A stretch of 58,455 nt of DNA, taken from NCBI GenBank assembly GCA_031553315.1, contig JAVBLT010000008.1:1-58455 (forward strand). The letters run 5' to 3'. Under the pieces are notes generated by a model, which did no database searches, was not told the origin of the DNA, and was given only the letters and a program-made list of their open reading frames with translations. This DNA comes from JAVBLT01 sp031553315. GTDB taxonomy: Bacteria > Verrucomicrobiota > Kiritimatiellia > RFP12 > DVOR01. Made by a program: the position numbers and the translations under genes. Within the stretch, counting starts at the first letter, position 1, and each line of letters starts with the position of its first letter. This document shows positions 32,609 through 40,227 of the stretch, piece after piece.

Positions 32609-33825
32609 GGCGAAGTCCTTTCCAGTTGGATGAGGGTTTCGAAATGGGGGGTTCGGGGGAAGAAATCGATCAGGCGGGCGTAGATGGGGCGATACCCGTT
32701 TGCGAGGAGGAGCTTGAGGTCGCGGGCGAGGGTGTCGGGCCCGCAGGAAATGTAAAAGAGGGCGGCGGGCGGGTGGCGGATAATGGCTTCGAGTGCTTTG
32801 GGGCTCAGGCCTTCGCGGGGGGGATCGACCACGAGGGCGGTTTCTTCGGGCTTGGCGAGGGCGAGGCGGCCTTGGGCGATTTGGGCGGAATCGGCGCAGG
32901 TGAAGGTGGCCTCGAGATTGCGTGCTTTGGCGTTGAGGCGGGCGCTGTGGATGGCGTCGCTGTTGAGCTCGATTCCGGTGATGCGCCTCGCGCCGGCCTG
33001 GGCGGCGGCGCAGGCGAAGAGACCCGCGCCGCAGTAGAGGTCGATCAGGTGCGCCTTGGGCACGCGGTCTTGGGCAAAACGCTCCATAAAGCTCTGAAGC
33101 AGCAGATCGGCGGCGGGGGTGTTCACTTGAAAGAAGCCGCCGGCCGAGACGCTGAGCTCGCCGATGGAGAGTTTTTCCGTGAGGCGGGTTTCGCGCGGCG
33201 GGGCATCGACCCAATGCAGCACGCCGTCGGTTTCAGTCCAGCGAAGGGTGAGGTTGTCGCCCGTGCGGAGTTTTTTCAGAAAGCGCGGGTCGTGGCGGAG
33301 CTTGGCGAGCTCGGCGTTGATGGGGGCGGCGGCGAGGGGGCATTCGGGAACGTCGATTACAGAACGGTTGTCGTCGCCTTTGTAGCCGAGCGTGCGGTAG
33401 CCGCGGTTTTCGCCGGCGTGAAGCACGATTTTGTTGCGGTAGTGGAGCTCGGCGGGCGATGCGCCGGGGGGCTGAATGATGGCGGCGAGGGTTTCGGCGG
33501 GGATGGCGGCCTGGCGGGTGAGGAAGTTTTCAAGCTGTTTTTGCTTGGCGGCGAGCTCGGCGGGGTAGGCGAGGTGGCCGTAGGCGATGCCGGGGAGCGG
33601 TTCGCAGGCGGGCGGGTCAAGGCGGTCGGGGGAGGGCTGGATCACTTCGAGAAGGCGTGCGCGGGCAAAGCCTTTTTTCACGTGGGTGATTTGCACGCCG
33701 ACGGTCTCGCCCAGGCAGACGCCGGGGGTGAAGACCGCTCCTTCATCGGTGCGGCTGACGCCGGATCCGAGGTAGGCGATGTCGTCGATCTTCAGGGTGC
33801 GGGTTTCTCCGGAGGTCATGGGCAT
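32605..33825 (-). CDS. RNA m5U methyltransferase, RumA/TrmA family
   Basis: A 406-residue SAM-dependent enzyme that methylates uridine C5 in 23S rRNA or tRNA. An N-terminal TRAM-like beta domain (~8-65) is followed by a Rossmann methyltransferase with 'LIDLYCGAGLFACAAA' (SAM site), 'VVDPPREGL' and the catalytic 'YISCGPDTLARDL' with Cys361. The four-cysteine iron-sulfur site of RlmD is not clear. 'SAGGFFQVNTPAADLL' is the family's substrate loop. It follows murC closely and overlaps the VWA gene. Confidence 0.88.
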   Translation of the reverse strand: MPMTSGETRTLKIDDIAYLGSGVSRTDEGAVFTPGVCLGETVGVQITHVKKGFARARLLEVIQPSPDRLDPPACEPLPGIAYGHLAYPAELAAKQKQLENFLTRQAAIPAETLAAIIQPPGASPAELHYRNKIVLHAGENRGYRTLGYKGDDNRSVIDVPECPLAAAPINAELAKLRHDPRFLKKLRTGDNLTLRWTETDGVLHWVDAPPRETRLTEKLSIGELSVSAGGFFQVNTPAADLLLQSFMERFAQDRVPKAHLIDLYCGAGLFACAAAQAGARRITGIELNSDAIHSARLNAKARNLEATFTCADSAQIAQGRLALAKPEETALVVDPPREGLSPKALEAIIRHPPAALFYISCGPDTLARDLKLLLANGYRPIYARLIDFFPRTPHFETLIQLERTSP

Positions 33826-33840
33826 GATGGTTTCTTTCTT

Positions 33841-35145
33841 TTATTGGAGAGCGTTGAGGGCGCGGGCGAGGCGGGGAAGGTCGGGGTCGCGCGCGCCGAA
33901 GGTCGCGAGGATGTGGCCGGGGGCGGCGTCGTCGATCAACGCTTCGCGCGCGGTGTCGATGGAAGGGGTGAAGGAGACGGGGGCTCCGGCGGCCTGGAGG
34001 CGCTCCACGAGCATTTCGCTGGAGACGTCTTTGGCGGCGGTTCCGCCGGCGTAGAACACGGGAAGAATGAGGAGGCGGTCGCAGGGGCGCAGGAAGGCGG
34101 GAATGGTTTCGACGAGCGCCTCGAACATCTTGCGCAGCGGGGCGAAACCGTGGGGGCGCCACACGGCGGTGACGCCTTCCGGGGCGAGCGCGGCGAGGGT
34201 GCGCCAGGCGGCCGCGAGCTTTTCGGGGTTGTGGGCGTAATCGTCGATCACGCGCGCGCCGCGGCAGGTGCCGATGGGCTCGAGGCGGCGGCAGACGCCT
34301 TTATAGCTCGCGAGCCCGCGGGGGAGGGCTTCGGGATCGGCCCCGAGGCGGAGAGCCATTTCGATGGCGTGGCAGGCGTTTTGGATGTTGTGGAGGCCGG
34401 GCACGGGAAGGGCGTAGCGCTGGGCGCGATAGGTGAAGTGAGAGCCCCAGGCGTCGGCCTCGACCGCTTCGGGAAGCTCGAGCCCGGCGATGCCGTCGAC
34501 CACGATTCCAGGCACGCGCCTGCGGAAGTCGTCGAAGAGCGCGAGGGTCTCGGCCAGAGGGAAATGGTCGGCGGAGGCGTTGGTGATGATGGCGTGCTCG
34601 GGGGCGAGGTTGAGGAGCGAACGGTCTGATTCATCGGCTTCGGCAACCATCCATGCGGCGTTTCCGGCAGGTTTGCGCACGGCGCCCACCCGCGTGGCGC
34701 CATTGTCGAAACCGGCCATTTCGGCGCCGTTGAGCACGAAGGGATCGAAGCCGGCGGCCGTGAGAAGGGTGCCGAGCATGGCGGTCACGCTGCTCTTGCC
34801 GCAAGTCCCCGTCACAGCGATGAGGCGAAGGCCTTCGGCATAGGAAGCGAGGGCTTGGGAGCGGTGAATGACCGGAATGCCCAAGGCGCGGGCGGCGGCG
34901 AGGTCGGGGTTGTCGTCTTCAATGGCGGTGCTGTACACCACGCGGGAGGTCTCGGGGGTGATTCCCGAACCGTCTTGCGGGAAGAGAGCCGCGCCCTGAT
35001 TCTTCAGCGCGGCGAGGATCGGGGTGAGGTCGCCGTTGTCGAGCGTGCGGTCGGAACCGGTCACCGTGTGGCCGCGATCCAGCGACGCCTGGGCGAGGGC
35101 GCTCATGCCCACGCCGCCCATGCCGATAAAGTGTTCTGTTTTCAT
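33841..35145 (-). CDS. murC: UDP-N-acetylmuramate--L-alanine ligase
   Basis: A 434-residue Mur ligase that adds L-Ala to UDP-MurNAc in the cytoplasm, the first peptide step of peptidoglycan synthesis. The N-terminal 'HFIGMGGVGMSALA' (~5-18) binds the substrate's UDP, 'GTCGKSS' (113-119) is the ATP loop, 'EADESDRSLL' carries the metal-binding Glu, and 'LHNIQNACHAI' and 'DDYAHNPEKLAAAW' are the central and C-terminal family motifs. It is slightly short for MurC (usually ~450-480); Mpl is the alternative, but the start and position favour MurC. A strong promoter abuts the start, giving a nearly leaderless message. Confidence 0.88.
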   Translation of the reverse strand: MKTEHFIGMGGVGMSALAQASLDRGHTVTGSDRTLDNGDLTPILAALKNQGAALFPQDGSGITPETSRVVYSTAIEDDNPDLAAARALGIPVIHRSQALASYAEGLRLIAVTGTCGKSSVTAMLGTLLTAAGFDPFVLNGAEMAGFDNGATRVGAVRKPAGNAAWMVAEADESDRSLLNLAPEHAIITNASADHFPLAETLALFDDFRRRVPGIVVDGIAGLELPEAVEADAWGSHFTYRAQRYALPVPGLHNIQNACHAIEMALRLGADPEALPRGLASYKGVCRRLEPIGTCRGARVIDDYAHNPEKLAAAWRTLAALAPEGVTAVWRPHGFAPLRKMFEALVETIPAFLRPCDRLLILPVFYAGGTAAKDVSSEMLVERLQAAGAPVSFTPSIDTAREALIDDAAPGHILATFGARDPDLPRLARALNALQ

Positions 35146-35153
35146 TGTGAAAC

Positions 35154-35183
35154 AGTATACCGAAAGGCGGGTGGGGGTTTCAA
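35154..35183 (-). promoter_or_regulatory. Predicted murC promoter, near-leaderless
   Basis: On the minus strand: TTGAAA (-35), 18-base spacer, TATACT (-10). Only eight bases separate the -10 hexamer from the murC ATG, so the transcript would start at or next to the start codon, and there is no Shine-Dalgarno sequence. Confidence 0.6.
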
Positions 35184-35439
35184 CTGTTTTTATTCCGGTA
35201 AATTTCAGCGGGGCGCCGGTATAAAAAATGCCGGAGCGGCAAACGATCAGCTTTCAATGCCTGCCGCCGGCGGTGTAAAAAAAAAACGGCGCCGGAAAAG
35301 ACCGTTTCCCGAAAAAGATGTGTGTAATTCTGTATGCACAATGAAAAAAATCAAGATTGAATTTGATGGCGGTTAAGCTTTTTATGACAATTGAAAGTCT
35401 TCACGGCGTTCATTTTTTTTCGCCAAACGCAAAAAACGG
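35184..35439. other. Gene-free stretch without a recognised feature
   Basis: Between the murC promoter and the promoters of the secreted-protein operon I see only short G/C-rich inverted segments near 35205-35300, an A-rich tract near 35280 and a 12-codon frame at 35341-35376 without support. AT content rises toward the right. No RNA gene or repeat was identified. Confidence 0.5.
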
Positions 35440-35531
35440 TTGTCCCCTTTTTAAAATTTTGCTATTCTTCCACCATTGAGATGAAAAGTATTTTTTCCGG
35501 TTTGTCGGTAAATACTTCAGCCTTTTAATAT
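35440..35531 (+). promoter_or_regulatory. Two tandem promoter candidates of the secreted-protein operon
   Basis: First: TTGTCC (35440-35445), 17-base spacer, TATTCT (35463-35468). Second: TTGTCG (35502-35507), 18-base spacer, TAATAT (35526-35531). The second leaves a leader of about 50 bases before the gene at 35588. The region is much AT-richer than its surroundings. Confidence 0.45.
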
Positions 35532-35587
35532 GCGTGGCGCCGGAAAACCTGTTCACAGATGTTTTCCGAGCCGAAAGAGAGGAAGAG

Positions 35588-36727
35588 ATGAAAACCTCGA
35601 AGATTGTCATGGAATTAGTGGCGGCGTTGACCTTCGCCGGTTTTGCCGGAGCGCAGGCGTTGACGATTCCAGCCAACTGGAACCAGAATCCCGTTACAGA
35701 CGGCGTTCGAATTGTCGAATCGCTGGCCGGAGGTGCGCAGGCGCCCTGTTCACCCAACGGTTCCACATGGTTCGGCGCCGGCAAAAAGGATACGGTCGGC
35801 GTTGCTCCAAAGGTTTATGAATTCGACACAGCGGCAATCCCTGAAAAACCGTTTTATACGCAGATCATGATGCAAAATGTGCCGCTTTATCCTGAACAGG
35901 ATGCCAAAGAGGGTGAATTTCAGACCTTTGTCAAAGAAAAAACAGGCGACGAGACCGTTAATCAGCTGGTTTTGCGCTATGGGCTCGGTTCCGAATTTTT
36001 GATTCCCCTGCAAGGCGTCGCCGACGACGACTGGTTTGCAATCACGGTGAAGACCACCCCCGGCAGCGGTTACGATGTATCGGTCTGGAAAAGCGGAGCC
36101 ACCGTGCCCGTTGGCACCCAGAACGTTCCCGCCGGTGTCGTCATCGACGATACAACCACCCTTCAGGTTTCCGGTGTGGGCAGCTTCGCCAACATTCTCG
36201 CCTCCTACGGCGATCCCGACCGCTATCCGCTGGTGTATGTGACCCCCCCCGCGCCTACAGGCGATCAGCCTGCCGCCGAGCCCGCCGCCGTGGACTATGT
36301 CGTCAATCAGCTTTATGCCTTGGACGATTTTGATGTGACCGCCTCGATGCCTGCGCTGACCGGCACAACGAAAATTCAGGGCGAAACGGTCTCCATCGAT
36401 TCAAGCGCCGCCATTGACGCCGCTTATCTCCTCAATGTGCCGATCACCGTCGAAGGCAACACGATCACCTTTAATTACCAGCTCGGCCTTTGCCATTTTG
36501 AGCACACCCCGGAGGGTCAGCTGGAAGCCCGCGTTTCCTTGAGGATCAACGGAGCCAAAGCCGTCAACCAAAAGCTCAACGGCACGCTTGTCGTACAAGC
36601 CTCCAATGACCGCTCAACATGGAATGATCTGGATCTTGGAACGCTGACGCTTGGCGAAAACGGCGAAACCGCTACCCTTACTCTGCCCACCCCTCACTCC
36701 AAATTCTATCGCGTTGTTGTTCAGTAA
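35588..36727 (+). CDS. Secreted protein of unknown function
   Basis: A 379-residue protein with a Sec signal peptide (MKTSK, hydrophobic core, cleavage near GAQA, residue 24). The mature part is Asp/Thr/Pro-rich and beta-like, with 'GDETVNQLVLRYGLGSEFLIPLQG' near the middle, and ends 'SKFYRVVVQ', a C-terminal F-Y-R-V theme shared with the next genes. No anchor or PEP-CTERM tail. ATG 35588 is preceded by AGAGGAAGAG. It is the first of four consecutive secreted-protein genes in the same direction; it is probably a surface or matrix protein. Confidence 0.7.
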   Translation: MKTSKIVMELVAALTFAGFAGAQALTIPANWNQNPVTDGVRIVESLAGGAQAPCSPNGSTWFGAGKKDTVGVAPKVYEFDTAAIPEKPFYTQIMMQNVPLYPEQDAKEGEFQTFVKEKTGDETVNQLVLRYGLGSEFLIPLQGVADDDWFAITVKTTPGSGYDVSVWKSGATVPVGTQNVPAGVVIDDTTTLQVSGVGSFANILASYGDPDRYPLVYVTPPAPTGDQPAAEPAAVDYVVNQLYALDDFDVTASMPALTGTTKIQGETVSIDSSAAIDAAYLLNVPITVEGNTITFNYQLGLCHFEHTPEGQLEARVSLRINGAKAVNQKLNGTLVVQASNDRSTWNDLDLGTLTLGENGETATLTLPTPHSKFYRVVVQ

Positions 36728-36750
36728 GCCCTTTGGGCGGGAGAACGATT

Positions 36751-37488
36751 ATGAAATCAACATCTTGTGCACTTTTAGCCCTTGCGCTGTCCCTCGGGAG
36801 CGCATTCGCGGCGGAGCTGGTAACCAAATCGGTGCTGACCTTCAGCACCCCCGGCCCCGATGTCTATGCCGACGGCACCCCCATTGCCGACGGCGAGCGT
36901 TATTATCTCGTGTTTGTACCGACCGGAATTGAAACCTGGTCGGTGACGAATACGGGGGAAATTGAAGGCGGCGCCAAATTCGTGGCGCAATCCTTTGCCA
37001 AAAACGGCGCCTGTTTTCCCAATAACGTGAACTTCGATATTTCCGACCCGACTTATTCCGACGGTCTTTTCCAGATTGTGGCGCTCGATACCCGCAGCGA
37101 CAACGGAACCCCCGGCAGCGGTTACGTCTACAGCTACGGCGTCGCCGGCGAAATTCCAGGCGTCAAAGCCGGATCAGTCACGCTCGCCGGCACCGAAGCC
37201 CAAGTGGGCGGCATGACGATCAACGCGATGCCCGTGCTGCCTCCCGGTTTCAAATCGCCCGTGATTACCGGGTTAAAGATTGAAAACGGCCAGGCCGTCA
37301 TCTCCGCCGCCGCCGCCGACGGTTCACGCTACAGCATCGAAACCTCCGACAGCCTCACCGGCGAATGGAAAAAAGCCGAAAATACATCCTCCTTCTCCTC
37401 TTCCGCCTTGAACGCCGAAGGCGGTATTGCTATTCCCGTTGATCCGGCAAAGAGCAGGCAGTTCTTCAAAATTGTCCGCGGCGAATAA
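36751..37488 (+). CDS. Secreted protein of unknown function
   Basis: A 245-residue protein with signal peptide MKSTSCALLALALS and cleavage near AFAA. The first part has 'GERYYLVFVPTGIETWSV' and 'DGLFQIVALDTRSDNG', a pattern recurring in Kiritimatiellota-type secreted proteins; the C-terminal ~75 residues, with 'DGSRYSIETSDSLTGEWKKAE' and 'SRQFFKIVRGE', look like the small beta domain that ends many verrucomicrobial exported proteins. GGGAGAA lies 7 bases upstream of ATG 36751. It follows the previous gene by 23 bases. Confidence 0.7.
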   Translation: MKSTSCALLALALSLGSAFAAELVTKSVLTFSTPGPDVYADGTPIADGERYYLVFVPTGIETWSVTNTGEIEGGAKFVAQSFAKNGACFPNNVNFDISDPTYSDGLFQIVALDTRSDNGTPGSGYVYSYGVAGEIPGVKAGSVTLAGTEAQVGGMTINAMPVLPPGFKSPVITGLKIENGQAVISAAAADGSRYSIETSDSLTGEWKKAENTSSFSSSALNAEGGIAIPVDPAKSRQFFKIVRGE

Positions 37489-37509
37489 ACCGGAAAGGAA
37501 CACGTTATT

Positions 37510-38274
37510 ATGAAATCACTTTGTTTTGCAGCGATTTGCCTTGTAGCAGGAGTTGCTTCGGCGGTTATTCCGGTTGAAGGCGGCAATGTGGCCGCATTGA
37601 TACCTGTGACCCTTTCAACAGCCACAAAAACCACGCTTATTTCGGTTCCCCTGACGGAGCTCGACGCCGCCGGCACAGGAGACAACATCTCGTTCGTGAA
37701 TCAATTCCTCCCTCCCGCGAATTACCCCGAAGGTTCCCGTGTTTTCCTCTACAGCGGGGCAGACGCGAACTATTACGGCTGGGAAAACGGAAAATCCGGC
37801 GAGACGAGTGTTTGGAATCCGATGCTCTCAAGCGAGGCGGGAAGCCCCACAGTCATCGAAGCTCCTCCGGCCGGCGCCAAAACGTTGAATGTGGGAACCG
37901 CGCTTTGGCTGCAGTTGCCCGCCGACAGCACCGAAACGACCGCTTATCTCGCCGGCCAGTGGACGCCGCTGAACGCCCTGCCGGTTGAAACGGGGCATAA
38001 CCTCGTTGCCTTTGGCGGTGCGGATCCTGTGAAATTATCAGCAATCACCGTTCTTAATCCCGTCGCAGGAACACCGGGGAAAACGGCCACGTTTTATCGT
38101 GTTTTGATGCCTCAGGACGATGGAACAAATATATCGTTTGCATATATGGGCGAAAAATGGTATAACATGTTGACAGGAGCAGAGATTGTCGGTGATGCGG
38201 TTTTAATTCCCGCCGGCAAGGGATTTTGGTTTGTAAATCCCCATGTCGCAACGACGATTCAGATTCCACAATGA
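37510..38274 (+). CDS. Secreted protein of unknown function
   Basis: A 254-residue protein with signal peptide MKSLCFAAICLVAGVASA. The mature part is Gly/Ala/Thr-rich and beta-like; 'GSRVFLYSGADANYYGWENG' and 'ALWLQLPADS' are the most distinctive parts, and 'ATFYRVLMP' repeats the F-Y-R-V theme of its neighbours. No enzymatic motif. AAGGAA precedes ATG 37510; the gene lies 21 bases after its neighbour, so they are cotranscribed. Confidence 0.7.
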   Translation: MKSLCFAAICLVAGVASAVIPVEGGNVAALIPVTLSTATKTTLISVPLTELDAAGTGDNISFVNQFLPPANYPEGSRVFLYSGADANYYGWENGKSGETSVWNPMLSSEAGSPTVIEAPPAGAKTLNVGTALWLQLPADSTETTAYLAGQWTPLNALPVETGHNLVAFGGADPVKLSAITVLNPVAGTPGKTATFYRVLMPQDDGTNISFAYMGEKWYNMLTGAEIVGDAVLIPAGKGFWFVNPHVATTIQIPQ

Positions 38275-38297
38275 TTTTTGAACAGGAGGGTTAATTG

Positions 38298-38861
38298 ATG
38301 AAAAAGTATGTAATCGCCGGTGTGACAGCACTGATGGCGGTCTTCTCCGCTCATGCGGTTCTGTTGGACTGGACGGTTGATAGCGTTTCTTATGACTCCG
38401 GGTCAGTTGAGTTCAGCGATGTTGACACGATTGCAATCTATTATAGCGACTCAGCCGATTGGACGCTTGCTTCCAGCCACTACACGGACAAAACGACGGC
38501 TTTGACCGATAGCGGCTTTGTTCAGCAACGCGCCAAGCCTGGATCTACGACGCCCTTTTGGGGGCCGACGGCAGCCTCCGGAACAGTGGACGCAACAGGG
38601 AAGACGGGGTATTTCTATATCGTTGTCTTTTCCGGCGACACCTACTTTCAAAGCGGCGGAATGACGAACAGTGGAGACTCTGCGGCCTTTTTCACTCAAG
38701 ACGGCCCCACACCCCCCCCCGTCAACGTCTGGAACCCTGCCAGTCAGCTTCAAGGAAACGCCACCTGGTCTTCGACCGGTGTGGTTCCCGAGCCGACCTC
38801 GTTTGCCTTGTTTGCGCTGGGTGTGGCCGCAATCGGCCTTCGCCGCCGCGTGAAGAAATAA
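38298..38861 (+). CDS. PEP-CTERM sorted exoprotein
   Basis: A 187-residue protein with a signal peptide (MKKYVIAGVTALMAVFSAHA) and a complete C-terminal PEP-CTERM signal: 'VPEPTS', a hydrophobic helix and a basic 'LRRRVKK' end. Such tails are recognised by exosortase (EpsH/XrtA type), which links proteins to the cell surface or an exopolysaccharide matrix. The middle ~130 residues are Ser/Thr/Asp-rich and unrecognised. AGGAGG precedes ATG 38298, at 7 bases; a TTG 3 bases earlier is the alternative. It is the last gene of the operon, followed by a terminator. No exosortase lies in the window. Confidence 0.85.
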   Translation: MKKYVIAGVTALMAVFSAHAVLLDWTVDSVSYDSGSVEFSDVDTIAIYYSDSADWTLASSHYTDKTTALTDSGFVQQRAKPGSTTPFWGPTAASGTVDATGKTGYFYIVVFSGDTYFQSGGMTNSGDSAAFFTQDGPTPPPVNVWNPASQLQGNATWSSTGVVPEPTSFALFALGVAAIGLRRRVKK

Positions 38862-38883
38862 GCGCATTGCTTTTTTTCACTGA

Positions 38884-38915
38884 AAAAAGAACCGGATTTA
38901 GTTTCGGTTCTTTTT
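38884..38915 (+). terminator. Rho-independent terminator of the secreted-protein operon
   Basis: AAGAACCG pairs with CGGTTCTT around a 10-base loop, preceded by A's and followed by five T's. It closes the four-gene secreted-protein unit. Confidence 0.8.
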
Positions 38916-39006
38916 CATTTGTAAAATCAGCCGCCTCTGATCAGCTGCGCTCGAAAGCGATCACACGGATCACTGAGACCGATGCCGACTTCTTTACACT
39001 ATAACC

Positions 39007-39035
39007 TTGCGGTTTTTTCCGCCGTGCTGTATGCT
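39007..39035 (+). promoter_or_regulatory. Weak promoter candidate
   Basis: TTGCGG, 17-base spacer, TATGCT, 26 bases before the gene at 39062; the remaining ~90 bases of this gap show nothing else. Confidence 0.35.
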
Positions 39036-39061
39036 CATCCATCATTGAAAGGAAGCGTTTT

Positions 39062-39688
39062 ATGCCGACACCCGATGCGCAGAACCCAGCCCCTCTCGCG
39101 GTCGCCCTTCACGGCGGAGAGGAAGAATTTCCCGTTTTAAAAGCCTTTGAAAACTATCTTGAAGCCGAGCGCCAGAAATCCCGCAGGCGGATCATCGGCC
39201 TGACGTGCGTTTTTTCAGGGATCTTGCTGATGGTGATTGTGCTTTTCATTGTGATCGGCGCGCTGCTCATCAATAAAATGTTCTCACAGCAGGATCGGTT
39301 ATTCGATCACATGATCGCCCAGCAGCGGCCTCAACAGGTTCAGGCGCCCGCCGCGCCCCCGCCGACGCCCGCTCCTCAACCGCAACCGGTTGCCGTTGAA
39401 AAAACCGCGCCCGCGGCTGAAAGGATCACAGCCGCCGAACCGCAACCGGAGCCGGTCATTGAGAAACCGGTTCCCGTTGTGGCGGCCATGCCGGCCGCCC
39501 CGGTCAAACCCAAACCGGTGATTGAAATTCCCATGCCGCCGCCGAAACCGGAAATACCCAGGATTCCGCCGCCCCAAACGCCCGAAGGCGTTGTCGCGCC
39601 CCCGCCGCCCAACGGGCTGAAAGTGGAAGGCCGTTACATCAAAACGCCCAATTCCCCCGCGGTTTCCTGGCAAATTTGGACGCGTTGA
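39062..39688 (+). CDS. Proline-rich single-pass membrane protein
   Basis: A 208-residue protein: a hydrophilic N-terminus with 'FPVLKAFENYLEAERQKSRRR', one membrane helix (~44-70, 'IIGLTCVFSGILLMVIVLFIVIG') and a long Pro/Ala-rich tail (~90-195) with repeated PAP, PKP and EPxP units. No domain is recognised. The layout (charged N-terminus, helix, Pro-rich periplasmic spacer) suggests a scaffold reaching through the periplasm. It runs into the phosphoribosyltransferase gene with a 2-base gap, so they are probably cotranscribed. Confidence 0.55.
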   Translation: MPTPDAQNPAPLAVALHGGEEEFPVLKAFENYLEAERQKSRRRIIGLTCVFSGILLMVIVLFIVIGALLINKMFSQQDRLFDHMIAQQRPQQVQAPAAPPPTPAPQPQPVAVEKTAPAAERITAAEPQPEPVIEKPVPVVAAMPAAPVKPKPVIEIPMPPPKPEIPRIPPPQTPEGVVAPPPPNGLKVEGRYIKTPNSPAVSWQIWTR

Positions 39689-39690
39689 TT

Positions 39691-40227
39691 ATGGAAAAAA
39701 CCTATCTTTCCGCAGAGACCTATCAGGAAGATTGCTTTCGCCTCGCCCGCCAGGTCTACGATTCCGGCTGGCGCCCCGATGCCGTGGTGGCTCTTTGGCG
39801 CGGCGGCTCCGTGCCGGGGATGGTCATCCATGAAACTTTCGATTTCTACGGCATTCCCATCAGCCATTATTGTGTGATGTGCTCTTCCTATACGGGAATC
39901 GGCGAGAGCGGTTGCGTGCAGTTTCGCTGCGCCGAAGAGATCTTCGCACAGCTCACGCCCGAAATGAAAATCCTGGTGGTCGACGACATCTTCGATACCG
40001 GAAGAACCGCGGCCTGCCTGCTTAATCGCCTGAGCGGCCCCAACACCCGCTTCGCCGTGGTCTACTGGAAGCCCTTCGCTGCCAAAGTCAGCTGCGCGCC
40101 GGATTATTTCGTGGCGAAAACGGATAACTGGATCGTTTTCCCCCATGAACTCAAAGGGCTCTCACACGACGAGGTCGCTCGAAAAAGCCCTGTGATCGCC
40201 GATATTCTCCTGCCTCAATCGAAATAA
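39691..40227 (+). CDS. Purine phosphoribosyltransferase family protein
   Basis: A 178-residue type I PRTase. 'ILVVDDIFDTGRTAACLL' is the PRPP-binding motif, 'DAVVALWRGGSVPGMVIHE' the N-terminal substrate segment, and 'FAVVYWKPFAAKVSCAPDYF' matches the xanthine/hypoxanthine branch. It would recover a purine base as nucleotide, using PRPP. ATG 39691 is used in place of the upstream TTG. Its 3' end overlaps the convergent rodZ-like gene by 13 bases, so transcription of the two may interfere. Confidence 0.8.
   Translation: MEKTYLSAETYQEDCFRLARQVYDSGWRPDAVVALWRGGSVPGMVIHETFDFYGIPISHYCVMCSSYTGIGESGCVQFRCAEEIFAQLTPEMKILVVDDIFDTGRTAACLLNRLSGPNTRFAVVYWKPFAAKVSCAPDYFVAKTDNWIVFPHELKGLSHDEVARKSPVIADILLPQSK

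Noticed and set aside
35341..35376. A 12-codon frame (MKKIKIEFDGG)
   Set aside because: No ribosome binding site, too short, and located in an otherwise non-coding region.
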